In this document: positions 33,997 through 41,667 of the stretch, piece by piece | How positions within the stretch are numbered: the stretch's first letter is position 1 | Layout of the letters: each line of letters opens with the position of its first letter | Origin: Umezawaea tangerina | GTDB taxonomy: Bacteria > Actinomycetota > Actinomycetes > Mycobacteriales > Pseudonocardiaceae | Length of the DNA stretch: 64,000 nucleotides | Assembly: GCF_003002815.1 (NCBI RefSeq) | Contig: NZ_PVTF01000011.1 | Coordinates: forward strand, 186,001-250,000 | Direction of reading: 5' to 3' | Notes under the pieces: model-generated | The model's database searches: none | What the model saw: the letters and a program-made list of their open reading frames with translations, nothing else | Told to the model about the DNA's origin: nothing | Program-made: the position numbers and the translations under genes

Positions 33997-34836
33997 ATGG
34001 GTGACATGTCCGGACGGACGGTCCTGATCACCGGTGCGAGCACCGGGATCGGCCTGGCGACGGCGAAGGCGTTGGCCGCGCGGGGCGGCAGGCTGTTCCT
34101 GGCCTGCCGGTCGGCGGCCAAGGGGCGCGCGGCGGTGGCGGAGGTCGTCGCCGCCAGCGGGAACCACGACGTGGACCTGCTCGACCTCGACCTGGCCGAC
34201 CTCGCGTCGGTCGACAAGTGCGCACGCGACTTCGCCTCCCGCGGCGAACCGCTGCACGTGCTGGTCAACAACGCCGGGGTGGCGGGCCATCGCGGTCTCA
34301 CCGAGGACGGCTTCGAGCTCACCTTCGGCGTGAACCACCTGGGGCACTTCGCGTTGACGATGGGGCTGCTCGACCTGCTGGTCGCCAGCGGGCCGTCGCG
34401 GGTCGTGAACGTGTCGAGCGATGCCCACTACAGCGCCAGGACCGTCGACTTCGGCGCACTGCGGCGGGTGACCCGCCCGGTCACCGGTTACGCCGAGTAC
34501 CGCGTCTCCAAGCTCTGCAACGTCCTGTTCACCCAGGAGCTGGCGCGCAGGCTGGCCGGGACCGGCGTCACCGCGTACTGCGTGCACCCCGGTGTGGTGG
34601 CCTCCGACATCTGGCGGAAGGTGCCGTGGCCGGTCCGCCCGCTGATGACGCGGTTCATGATCGACACCGATCGGGGCGCCGAGACCTCGGTGTACTGCGC
34701 GGCGTCCCCCGAGGTGGCTTCGGCGAGCGGGTTGTTCTACGACAGGTGCCGGGAACGCGAGGCCAGCCCGCGGGCGACCCGTCGGCTGGCCGAGGAGCTC
34801 TGGGCGCACAGCGAGCAGTGGACCGGGCAGCGGTAG
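33997..34836 (+). CDS. SDR oxidoreductase, retinol-dehydrogenase-like
   Basis: This 279-residue protein has an ATG preceded by GAGAGGTGGGA. Motifs are LITGASTGIG, LDLADLASV, NNAGVAG, the GVNHLGHFALT helix typical of the retinol dehydrogenase/WWOX-like group, Ser in VNVSSDAH and Tyr/Lys in YRVSKL. It shares only the general SDR fold with the preceding gene, so this is not a recent duplication. In the cluster it may reduce or oxidise a second position of the lipid product, or act on an aldehyde precursor. Confidence 0.85.
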   Translation: MGDMSGRTVLITGASTGIGLATAKALAARGGRLFLACRSAAKGRAAVAEVVAASGNHDVDLLDLDLADLASVDKCARDFASRGEPLHVLVNNAGVAGHRGLTEDGFELTFGVNHLGHFALTMGLLDLLVASGPSRVVNVSSDAHYSARTVDFGALRRVTRPVTGYAEYRVSKLCNVLFTQELARRLAGTGVTAYCVHPGVVASDIWRKVPWPVRPLMTRFMIDTDRGAETSVYCAASPEVASASGLFYDRCREREASPRATRRLAEELWAHSEQWTGQR

Positions 34837-34856
34837 CCGACCCCGCGGAGGCGAGC

Positions 34857-35747
34857 ATGGCGATCACCGTGTCGCGGGCCGAGCTGCAAGGCCTGGAGGA
34901 CCGCGTGGCGGCGGCCTTCCGGACCGGTCGCGACTCCTCCCTGGACGTCATCGGGTACGGCGAGAGCTCGATGGTCCTGCGACTGGAGACCCCGCAGGGC
35001 GCGCTGGCCTGCAAACGGCTGCCCACCTTCGCCGACCGGGCCCGGTTCGACCGGTACCAGGAGCGGTTCGAGCAGTACCTGGGACGGCTGCGGCAGGCGG
35101 GTGTGGCCGTCGTCGACTCGGAGCTGAGGGCGCTGACGGCGCCGTCGGGGGAGGTGGCGGCCTACTGCGTGCAGGAGGCGCTTCCGGCGGGGCGGCTGTG
35201 CTCGGCGCTGCTGCGCACCGAGGACGAGGCCTGGGTCCGCGGCTTCTTCACCCGTTTCCTCGACACCGTGGACCGGGTCGTCGCACCCACGCTGGGGCTC
35301 GACGCGCAGGCGTCGAACTGGGTCGAGGTCGACGGCGAGCCGCACTACCTCGACGTCACCACGCCGTTCCTGCGCGACGAGCGCGGTCGGGAGCTGCTGG
35401 ACGTGCGGCTGTTCGTCACCTCGCTGCCGTGGGTCCTGCGCACGCCGGTCCGGGTGACGATGACCGGTCGGATCCTCGACAAGTACTTCTCGGTCCGCGG
35501 CGTCGTCCTCGACTTCCTGGGCAACCTGCACAAGGAGTCGCTGGGCCACCTGGTGCCGTTCCTGGTGGAGCTGGCGAACGCGCGGCTGGAGCGGCCGTTG
35601 GGCGTCCAGGAGGTCGCGCGGTACTACCAGGGCGACGCCACGACGTGGACGGTCCTGCAACGGCTCCGCAGGGCCGACCGGCTCTGGCAGCTCAAGGTCC
35701 GGCGCAGACCCTACTGCTTCCTGCTACCACCCGAGATCGACCGTTAG
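34857..35747 (+). CDS. Kinase-like protein (DUF6206-type)
   Basis: This 296-residue protein starts at an ATG following GCGGAGGCGAGC. I connect it with the DUF6206 group, whose function is not established. The N-terminal part looks like a protein-kinase-like small lobe: a glycine-rich VIGYGESSMVL near residue 32 and Lys in LACKRLP. The middle has LDAQASNWVEVDG followed by HYLDVTTPF. This resembles the D-x4-N catalytic loop and the metal-binding Asp of aminoglycoside/choline-kinase-like enzymes, with the leading His-Gly-Asp replaced. Next to an oxoamine synthase and two reductases, phosphorylation of a lipid hydroxyl or amine is an attractive guess. It could also be an inactive pseudokinase. 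Confidence 0.6.
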   Translation: MAITVSRAELQGLEDRVAAAFRTGRDSSLDVIGYGESSMVLRLETPQGALACKRLPTFADRARFDRYQERFEQYLGRLRQAGVAVVDSELRALTAPSGEVAAYCVQEALPAGRLCSALLRTEDEAWVRGFFTRFLDTVDRVVAPTLGLDAQASNWVEVDGEPHYLDVTTPFLRDERGRELLDVRLFVTSLPWVLRTPVRVTMTGRILDKYFSVRGVVLDFLGNLHKESLGHLVPFLVELANARLERPLGVQEVARYYQGDATTWTVLQRLRRADRLWQLKVRRRPYCFLLPPEIDR

Positions 35748-35750
35748 GCG

Positions 35751-37190
35751 GTGGTCCCCCTGACCGACGCACGACGCCGTTGGGCGTTCCTCACCGTCAT
35801 CGCCACGACGTTCATGACGTACCTGGACAACAACATCGTCAACGTCGCCCTCCCGTCCATGCGGCGCGACCTGCACCTGGGCGTGTCCGGGCTCGAGTGG
35901 GTGGTGAGCTCCTACGTGCTGGTGTTCGGGTGCCTCCTGCTGGTCTGCGGCAGGCTCGCCGACCTCCACGGCAACCGCGTGCTCCTGCTGGTGGGCATGG
36001 GGGTCTTCACCCTCGCGTCGCTGCTCGCCGGGCTGGCCTGGCACCCGGCCGTCCTGATCGGCGGTCGGGCGGTGCAGGGCTTGGGTGCGGCCGCCGCCAC
36101 CCCGGCCGCGCTGGCCGTCATCCAGGCCCTCTACCCGGTCGAGCGGCAGCGGAACCGGGCGATGGGGATCTGGGGTGCCGCGGGCGCGCTGGCGCTGGCG
36201 GTGGGACCGCTGCTCGGGGGCGTGCTCAGCGAGCACGTCGGCTGGGCGTGGATCTTCCTGATCAACGTCCCGATCGGCGTGGCGGTCCTCGTGGCGGGGG
36301 CCTGGTCGGTCGGGCCGCCCGCGGCGGACCGGGTGGGCGCACGGGTCGACCTCGCCGGGCTGGCCACGTCGGGAGGTGCGCTGTTCGCCCTGACCTACGC
36401 GCTGATCCAGGGCGGCCAGGCGGGCTGGGGCTCACCGGTCATCGTGGGCTGCCTGGTCGTCGCGGTGCTCGGCGGCGCGGCGTTCGTGGTCGTCGAGCTG
36501 CGCGGCACCGACCCGATGGTCACCCCCTCCTGGTTCCGCGACCCCGTGTTCGGCGGAGGGATGGTGGCCGCGTTCATCTGGGCGTTCGGCATCTACGGGA
36601 TCTACTTCTTCACCTCGCTCTACCTCCAGGGCGTGCTCGGGTTCTCGCCCACGCGGACCGGGCTCGTGTTCGTGCCCATGGCACTGCTCGTGATCATCGG
36701 CTCGGTGCTCAACGACCGGGCGGCGCGCCGGTTCGGCGCGCACCGGTCCGTCGCCTGCGCGATGGTCGTGATGGCCGCGGGCATGGCGGGCGGCCTGCTG
36801 CTCGGCACGGACGCGGGTTTCGCGCAGGTCACCGCCGTGCTGGTGGTGATGGGGATCGGGGCCGGGTTCACCACGTCGTTGCCGACCACGATCCTCGGCG
36901 TCATGCCCGCGGGCAGGGCGGGTGTCGCCTCCGCGATCTTCAGCACCGTGCGCCAGACCGGCGGCCTGATCGGCATCACCGCCATCGGCGCCGTGCTGGC
37001 CGCCGGGGAGAGCCGGGCGCGGCGGACGGGGAGCACGGCGGACGGCGCGTTCGTCGAGGGTTTCCACCTCGGCCTGGTCATGTCGGCCGCCCTGGTCGCC
37101 GTCGGCGGTGTCGTCGCCTACTTCGCCCTGCGCCGGGTGGCGCCGACCGGGTCGCGGCCGGGCCGGGCGGTCGGTGCGTCGAGCACCTGA
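35751..37190 (+). CDS. DHA2-family (14-TM) MFS exporter
   Basis: This 479-residue protein has the signatures of the EmrB/QacA group: FMTYLDNNIVNVALPSM (motif D1 region) in TM1, GRLADLHGNR (motif A) and GPLLGGVLSEHVGWAWIFLINVP (motif C plus the conserved WxWxFxxNxP). About fourteen hydrophobic segments are counted. It begins at a GTG three bases after the kinase-like gene. Exporters of this family are usual last genes of biosynthetic clusters, and this one probably exports the amino-lipid product. Substrate unknown. Confidence 0.9.
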   Translation: MVPLTDARRRWAFLTVIATTFMTYLDNNIVNVALPSMRRDLHLGVSGLEWVVSSYVLVFGCLLLVCGRLADLHGNRVLLLVGMGVFTLASLLAGLAWHPAVLIGGRAVQGLGAAAATPAALAVIQALYPVERQRNRAMGIWGAAGALALAVGPLLGGVLSEHVGWAWIFLINVPIGVAVLVAGAWSVGPPAADRVGARVDLAGLATSGGALFALTYALIQGGQAGWGSPVIVGCLVVAVLGGAAFVVVELRGTDPMVTPSWFRDPVFGGGMVAAFIWAFGIYGIYFFTSLYLQGVLGFSPTRTGLVFVPMALLVIIGSVLNDRAARRFGAHRSVACAMVVMAAGMAGGLLLGTDAGFAQVTAVLVVMGIGAGFTTSLPTTILGVMPAGRAGVASAIFSTVRQTGGLIGITAIGAVLAAGESRARRTGSTADGAFVEGFHLGLVMSAALVAVGGVVAYFALRRVAPTGSRPGRAVGASST

Positions 37191-37243
37191 CGCCCACCGC
37201 GTCGACGACGACCCGAGTGCCCGTCGAGACGGGGTGGAGAGCG

Positions 37244-37480
37244 GTGCCGCGTTGGATGTCGACCATGGGCGGAACGCGGTCGGTGACGAGCTCGGCGGGG
37301 AGGTCCGGTGCGCCCGCGGGCACCGTCCTGGCACTGGTCGTCTGCGTGCTCGCGGCCCTGTTGTGCGTCGGCTGCGTGCTCGGTGTCCTCATCGGCCGGG
37401 CTGAGGGCGGTCCGGCCGAGCGGCCTCCGGCGGGCACGGAGATGCCGATGACGGGCATGCACGACATGAGCGGCCACTGA
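37244..37480 (+). CDS. Small single-pass membrane protein with Met/His-rich tail
   Basis: This 78-residue protein starts at a GTG at 37244 with GGAG four bases upstream; an ATG at 37256 is the alternative. A basic, Ser/Gly-rich start is followed by one hydrophobic segment (GTVLALVVCVLAALLCVGCV) and an outer tail ending in TEMPMTGMHDMSGH. The alternation of Met and His is like copper-binding segments of bacterial copper-handling proteins. It follows the exporter by 53 bp and may belong to the same operon or be an independent metal-related gene. I do not recognise a named family. Confidence 0.6.
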   Translation: MPRWMSTMGGTRSVTSSAGRSGAPAGTVLALVVCVLAALLCVGCVLGVLIGRAEGGPAERPPAGTEMPMTGMHDMSGH

Positions 37481-37605
37481 CCTCCCGACTGGGCGACTTC
37501 TCGCCGCCTCGCCGCAAGTCCGGCGGGGATGGGCTCGACCCGTTGTCGGTGCGGAGGAGGCGAAGTGGACGAACAGGGGGTGGCGGCCTGGAAGTGGCCG
37601 GGGCG

Positions 37606-37713
37606 ATGGCGGACCTGTACGAGCGGGAAGCGCTTTCCCATTGCGCGGTGGGCGCGTACGCGCTGGGTGGGGCCCCGGTCTCCCGAGGCCCCAGTCGCCA
37701 CGTCAGACGGTGA
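37606..37713 (+). pseudogene. Possible remnant of a zinc-finger anti-sigma factor
   Basis: The short frame MADLYEREALSHCAVGAYAL followed by an unrelated Arg-rich end resembles the N-terminal HC..GAYALG region of RskA-type anti-sigma proteins, but the rest is absent. It sits in the otherwise empty 222 bp between the small membrane protein and the quinone-reductase-like gene. The match is short and may be chance. A palindrome gggaagcgctttccc lies inside it at 37625-37639. Confidence 0.25.
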
Positions 37714-38632
37714 GGACGAGCTTGCCCTGGAGGTGGCCGCCGTCGAGCACGCGGTGCGCGTCGGCGACGCGGTCGAACGGGAACGTCTCCTGCATGTGGA
37801 CGCGGAGCCCGCCCTGTTCGACGAGGTCGACGAGACCGCGCAGGCCGACCGGGTCGGGGTCGACCGCGACCCCGCTGAAGCGCATGCCCGCCGCCTCGAC
37901 CTTGGCGACGAGCCCTGGGTCCGACTCGGCGACCGCCGTCACCAGGTGACCTCCCGGACGGAGCACCGCGAGCGACCGCTCGACGACGTCACCGCCGATG
38001 GTGTCGAGCACGACGTCGACGTCGCGGACCACCTCGGCGAAGTCGACCTCCGTGTAGTCGACGACCTCGTCGGCGCCGAACCCCTCGACGAACTTCCGTT
38101 TGGCCGCGCTGGCGGTGGTGATCACGTGTGCGCCGAGCGCCTTCGCGATCTGGATCGCGACGTGGCCGACCCCGCCGCCACCGCCGTGGACCAGGACGCG
38201 GTCGCCCGCGCCCACGCCCGCGAGGTCGACCAGGCCCTGCCACGCCGTCAGCCCGACGACCGGCAGCGCCGCGGCCTCCACGTGCGAGAGCGACGCCGGC
38301 TTGCGCACCAGGTGCAACGCCGGAGCGGCCACGACCTCGGCGTAGGCGTTGGCCGCGCGGGGGAACAGCGGCATCCCGAACACCTCGTCACCGGGCCTGA
38401 ACCGCCAGGTCTGCGGCCCGTCCTCGACCACACCGCTGATGTCCCAACCGAGGACGAACGGCAGCCCGCCGATGAGCGGGAACTCGCCCGCGCGCAGCCG
38501 CGCCTCCAACGGGTTCAGCCCGATCGCCTTGACGCGGACGAGGACCTCGGTCGGCAACGGCCGGGGCGCGGGCGCGTCCACGATGGTGAGCACCTCGGGA
38601 CCGCCGAGCTCCTGCTGGGTGATGACTCGCAT
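37703..38632 (-). CDS. Zinc-independent alcohol dehydrogenase / NADPH:quinone reductase-like (MDR)
   Basis: This 309-residue protein of the medium-chain dehydrogenase superfamily lacks the structural-zinc Cys cluster. It begins MRVITQQELGGPEVL, has the GLNPLEARLRAGEF and GWDISGVV segments of quinone oxidoreductases, and the NADPH loop VHGGGGGVGHVAIQIAKALG near residue 150. It is divergent from an HxlR-type regulator, a very common pairing for reductases that remove reactive quinones or enones. The two genes share a 71-bp promoter region containing an AGGTACCT palindrome. Confidence 0.88.
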   Translation of the reverse strand: MRVITQQELGGPEVLTIVDAPAPRPLPTEVLVRVKAIGLNPLEARLRAGEFPLIGGLPFVLGWDISGVVEDGPQTWRFRPGDEVFGMPLFPRAANAYAEVVAAPALHLVRKPASLSHVEAAALPVVGLTAWQGLVDLAGVGAGDRVLVHGGGGGVGHVAIQIAKALGAHVITTASAAKRKFVEGFGADEVVDYTEVDFAEVVRDVDVVLDTIGGDVVERSLAVLRPGGHLVTAVAESDPGLVAKVEAAGMRFSGVAVDPDPVGLRGLVDLVEQGGLRVHMQETFPFDRVADAHRVLDGGHLQGKLVLTV

Positions 38633-38686
38633 GACTCTCCTGGTTCTGGGGGAACGGAATCCAGGCTAGGCAGGCGATGGGAACCC

Positions 38687-38700
38687 CCAGGTACCTTTGG
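38687..38700. promoter_or_regulatory. AGGTACCT-centred site, probable HxlR operator
   Basis: The perfect 8-bp palindrome AGGTACCT (38689-38696) is flanked by CC and GG, and lies just before the HxlR ATG at 38704 in the divergent region. GTAC-centred dyads are typical of HxlR regulators. Confidence 0.55.
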
Positions 38701-38703
38701 GCC

Positions 38704-39084
38704 ATGAGCTGTGTCGAGCCCGGCGGTCCCTTCCTCGCCGACTGCCCAGGGCGGATGACGATCGAGCTGATCGCCGACAAGTGGACGGCGGTCGTGCTCA
38801 GCGGCCTGAGCGGGGGCCCGGTGCGCCACGGCGAGCTGGTCGACCTGATCGGCGGCATCTCCCGCAAGGTGCTCACCCAGACGCTCCGGCGGCTCCAGGC
38901 GCACGGGCTCGTCCACCGCCACGCCTACGCCGAGGTGCCGCCCCGCGTCGAGTACGAGCTCACCCCGCTCGGGGCGTCGCTGATCGACCCGATCCACGTG
39001 CTGACCGAGTGGGCCAGGGAGAACGGCGACGCGGTCCTCGAAGCGCTCGACGCCGACTCCGGGGCGGTGGCCCGGCACGGCTGA
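38704..39084 (+). CDS. HxlR-family transcriptional regulator
   Basis: This 126-residue winged-helix protein has its redox-candidate Cys residues at the N terminus (SCVEPGG and LADCPGR). The HxlR core is ELIADKWTAVVLSGLSGGPV, the recognition helix ISRKVLTQTLRRLQAHGLV, and the wing YAEVPPRVEYELTPLG. HxlR/HypR/QorR-type regulators sense quinones, aldehydes or disulfide stress through Cys and control the neighbouring reductase. The divergent quinone-reductase-like gene is the probable target. The frame is open to 38677, but the ATG at 38704 follows the operator and is preferred. Confidence 0.9.
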   Translation: MSCVEPGGPFLADCPGRMTIELIADKWTAVVLSGLSGGPVRHGELVDLIGGISRKVLTQTLRRLQAHGLVHRHAYAEVPPRVEYELTPLGASLIDPIHVLTEWARENGDAVLEALDADSGAVARHG

Positions 39085-39184
39085 GCCCCACCGCCCGCGG
39101 TCGGCCTCGACGTCGGCGCGGCGACGGCCGTTCCCCTTGCGGCACAAGGTGGTCGACCTCGGACTCCGGGTGAGCAGGCGTCGG

Positions 39185-40111
39185 TCAGTCGAGCTGGGCG
39201 ACCTTGACGACGATCTTCCCGCGGAAGTGCCCGTCCTCGTTCATCTTCCACGCGGCCGTGAGCTCGCTCAGCGGGAACTCCGCCGCGATCTCGGTCGCGA
39301 AGCGCCCTCGCGCGGCGAGCGGCAGCACGTCGCGGAACGAGTCGGCGTACAGCTCGTGCGGGCCCGCGCCCATGGTGATGGGCACGCCGAGGGCCTGCGC
39401 CTCGAAGTCCGCCACCGTGATGACCCGGTCCGCGGGCACGACGGGCAGGATCTGGCGCACGAACCCCCGTGAGCCGCAGTCGAGTGCCCGGTCGACACCC
39501 TTCGGGGCGGCGGCGGCGAGCTGGTCGAGCAGCCGGGTCCCGTACTCGATCGGGATCGCGCCCAGGCCGCGCAGGTACTCGTGGTTGTCCGGTCGCGCGG
39601 TTCCGATGACGACGACGCCCCGGTCGACGAGGAGCTGGACCGCGGCGCTCCCGATGGAGCCCGCCGCGCCGTTGACGAGCACCGTCTCGCCGTCCTCGAC
39701 ACCGAGCTCCCGGATCGCGCGCCGGGCCGTCTCGACGCCCTGCGGGATCGTCGCGGCGCGCCGGAGCGAGAGCCCGTCGGGGACGACCGCGACGCGGTCG
39801 GGGGTGGTGAGGACGTACTCGGCGTCACCACCGCCCCGGACGAAGCCCGTCACCCGGTCGCCGACCCGCAGGTCGTGCTCCCCGTCACCGACGTGGTCTA
39901 CGACGCCGGACACCTCGTTGCCCAGGACGACGGGGAAGGTCTGCGGGAGGAGTTCCGCGACGCTCCCGGCGAGGATCTTCCACTCGATGGCGTTCACGGC
40001 GACGTAGGCGACGCGCACGCGGATCTCACCGGGGCCGGGGACCGGTTCCCCGACCTCCCGGTACTCGACGGCGTCGAAACCCCCGTACCTGGACACGACT
40101 TGAGCGAACAT
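39185..40111 (-). CDS. NADP-dependent alcohol dehydrogenase / quinone reductase-like (MDR)
   Basis: This 308-residue medium-chain dehydrogenase without zinc-site Cys residues has VAVNAIEWKILAG, LGNEVSGVVDHVG, the NADPH loop VNGAAGSIGSAAVQLLVDRG, and the ending GKIVVKVAQLD. It is only distantly similar to the gene at 37703-38632. It is followed (further upstream on the same strand) by an HxlR regulator gene, repeating the reductase/HxlR pattern. The likely role is reduction of reactive enones or quinones. Confidence 0.87.
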   Translation of the reverse strand: MFAQVVSRYGGFDAVEYREVGEPVPGPGEIRVRVAYVAVNAIEWKILAGSVAELLPQTFPVVLGNEVSGVVDHVGDGEHDLRVGDRVTGFVRGGGDAEYVLTTPDRVAVVPDGLSLRRAATIPQGVETARRAIRELGVEDGETVLVNGAAGSIGSAAVQLLVDRGVVVIGTARPDNHEYLRGLGAIPIEYGTRLLDQLAAAAPKGVDRALDCGSRGFVRQILPVVPADRVITVADFEAQALGVPITMGAGPHELYADSFRDVLPLAARGRFATEIAAEFPLSELTAAWKMNEDGHFRGKIVVKVAQLD

Positions 40112-40320
40112 GCTTCTCCCGTGGTCGAGTGGCGTTCCACTTGGTGTGCGGTCGAATTCGCACTACCGCGCGGTCACGATCTCCCGCGCGACGCCATGGT
40201 GCATCACCTTCAGGGGTGTTGCAAAAGGCACATCGGTGTTCGTTTTGGGTCCGATCCCACGACGTGCGATGTCCGGACCGGGAATTGTCGGTCGGGCTTT
40301 CGGCCCGTGACCCGCCCGCG

Positions 40321-40731
40321 TCAGTCGCGTTCGGACCGGGCGGCCGCGCGGGACCGGTTCTCGCGGATCTCGGTGTGGTGGGTGGACGCCCAGCGCACGA
40401 GCGCGGCGGCCGTCTCGAGGAGACTTCCGCCGAGCGGGGTGAGGGCGTACTCGACCCGTGGCGGCACCTCGCCGTACGAGGTCCGGCTGACCAGGCCGTC
40501 CTCGCCCAGCTGGCGCAGGGTGAGGGTGAGCATGCGCTGCGAGATGCCGGGCACGGCCTGCCTCAGGTCGGAGTACCGCCGCGGGCCGTCCTCGAGGTTG
40601 GCCACCACGAGCAGCGTCCACTTGTCGCCGATCCTGGTCAGGACCTGGCGGACGAACTCGCCGTTCTCGACCGGGAGGTCGCCGCAGTCCCGCGCGCCGA
40701 CCGCGACAGCGGTGACATCACCTTCGACCAC
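40321..40731 (-). CDS. HxlR-family transcriptional regulator
   Basis: This 136-residue protein starts at a GTG at 40731 with AAAGGGG nine bases upstream; the frame extends to 40824 but that part is Arg/Cys-rich and not conserved. The core is VLTRIGDKWTLLVVANLEDG, the recognition helix GISQRMLTLTLRQLGEDGLV and the wing SYGEVPPRVEYALTPLG. A single N-terminal Cys (ARDCGDL) could be the redox sensor. It lies 209 bp upstream of the MDR gene, on the same strand, and probably regulates it. Confidence 0.88.
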   Translation of the reverse strand: MVEGDVTAVAVGARDCGDLPVENGEFVRQVLTRIGDKWTLLVVANLEDGPRRYSDLRQAVPGISQRMLTLTLRQLGEDGLVSRTSYGEVPPRVEYALTPLGGSLLETAAALVRWASTHHTEIRENRSRAAARSERD

Positions 40732-40761
40732 GGTTCCGATCCCCTTTCGACGCGGTCGTGC

Positions 40762-40783
40762 CCATTTCCGATGCCATTTCCGA
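40762..40783. promoter_or_regulatory. Tandem CCATTTCCGA repeats upstream of the HxlR gene
   Basis: CCATTTCCGA occurs twice, at 40762-40771 and 40774-40783, with a 12-bp period, 31-53 bp upstream of the GTG at 40731. A tandem half-site arrangement suggests a regulator site, possibly autoregulatory. Confidence 0.35.
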
Positions 40784-40848
40784 CACGTGACCCCGAGCCC
40801 GGTGCGACAGGGTCGGCACCGCACTTCCGGGAATGTCGGAGCGGCCGG

Positions 40849-41556
40849 TCACGAGGCGGTTCCCGTCGTGTCGGGGGAGGGGCGGCCGTAGCGGATCATG
40901 GCGCGGTAGAGGTCCCTGGTGGTGGGTGGGGGAGGCATCGGGGGGAGGGGTGCGCCGGGGGTGGCGAAGGCGCGGAGCATGTGCCCGGAGAGGCGGCGCC
41001 AGGCGTCCGGGGCGGCGTCGCCGGTGGCGGCGATGACGCCCGCGTTGGCCATGAGCATGACGATGACGTCGTCGGCCACGAAGTCCTCCCGCAGGTGGCC
41101 GGTGGCCTTGGCGCGCCTGATGAGCTCCTGGAAGTCCTGGTAGGACTTGGCACGCCTGGCCTCGATGACCTTGGCGGTGGGGAAGGCCTGGGTCAGCACG
41201 GCGGCGAAGCCCCGGTCGGCGGCCTGCATGGCGCAGATCCGCTCGATGTGGCGGGTGAACCCGCGCCAGGGGTCGGGGTCGGCGAGTGCTTCGACGGCGG
41301 ACTCCGCGTAGTCGTCCATGCGGTCGACGAACACCGCGTCGATCAGGTCCTCGCGGGTGTCGAAGCGGCGGGAGAGCGTGGCCTTGCCCACGCACGCCTC
41401 GCGGGCCACCGACGCCATGGAGACCCCCAGGCCCTCGGTGCCGAAGAGGCGGCGGGCGGCCTCCAGGATCCGCTCGCGGTTGCGCTCGGCGTCCGCGCGC
41501 AGAGCGGTCTCGGACTGCTGACCTGGGGTGTCAGCGGGGCCTGTGGGCTTGGGCAT
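40849..41556 (-). CDS. TetR-family transcriptional regulator
   Basis: This 235-residue protein has the N-terminal TetR helix-turn-helix: RERILEAARRLFGTEGLGVS, MASVAREACVGKATLSRRFD and TREDLIDAVF. The C-terminal ligand domain ends in a Pro-rich segment (PGAPLPPMPPPPT). It is divergent from an intradiol dioxygenase gene. Between the two lie two copies, in opposite orientation, of a 20-bp element, so it probably represses itself and the dioxygenase until an aromatic ligand appears. Confidence 0.9.
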   Translation of the reverse strand: MPKPTGPADTPGQQSETALRADAERNRERILEAARRLFGTEGLGVSMASVAREACVGKATLSRRFDTREDLIDAVFVDRMDDYAESAVEALADPDPWRGFTRHIERICAMQAADRGFAAVLTQAFPTAKVIEARRAKSYQDFQELIRRAKATGHLREDFVADDVIVMLMANAGVIAATGDAAPDAWRRLSGHMLRAFATPGAPLPPMPPPPTTRDLYRAMIRYGRPSPDTTGTAS

Positions 41557-41569
41557 GGCGGCATTCTAC

Positions 41570-41637
41570 TAAGTGGAACGGCCTTCCCGCTTACCGTGCT
41601 ACGGTGGGAGACGGAAACGGGAAGGCCGTTCCACTTA
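41570..41637. promoter_or_regulatory. Perfect 20-bp inverted repeat, paired TetR operators
   Basis: TAAGTGGAACGGCCTTCCCG at 41570-41589 is repeated as its exact complement at 41618-41637, with 28 bp between. Each copy contains its own near-dyad GGAAcGGCCtTCC, so each can hold a TetR dimer: one copy faces the TetR gene, the other the dioxygenase. Confidence 0.8.
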
Positions 41638-41667
41638 CTGTCACCCCCATCCTGGGAGGAACTCGGC

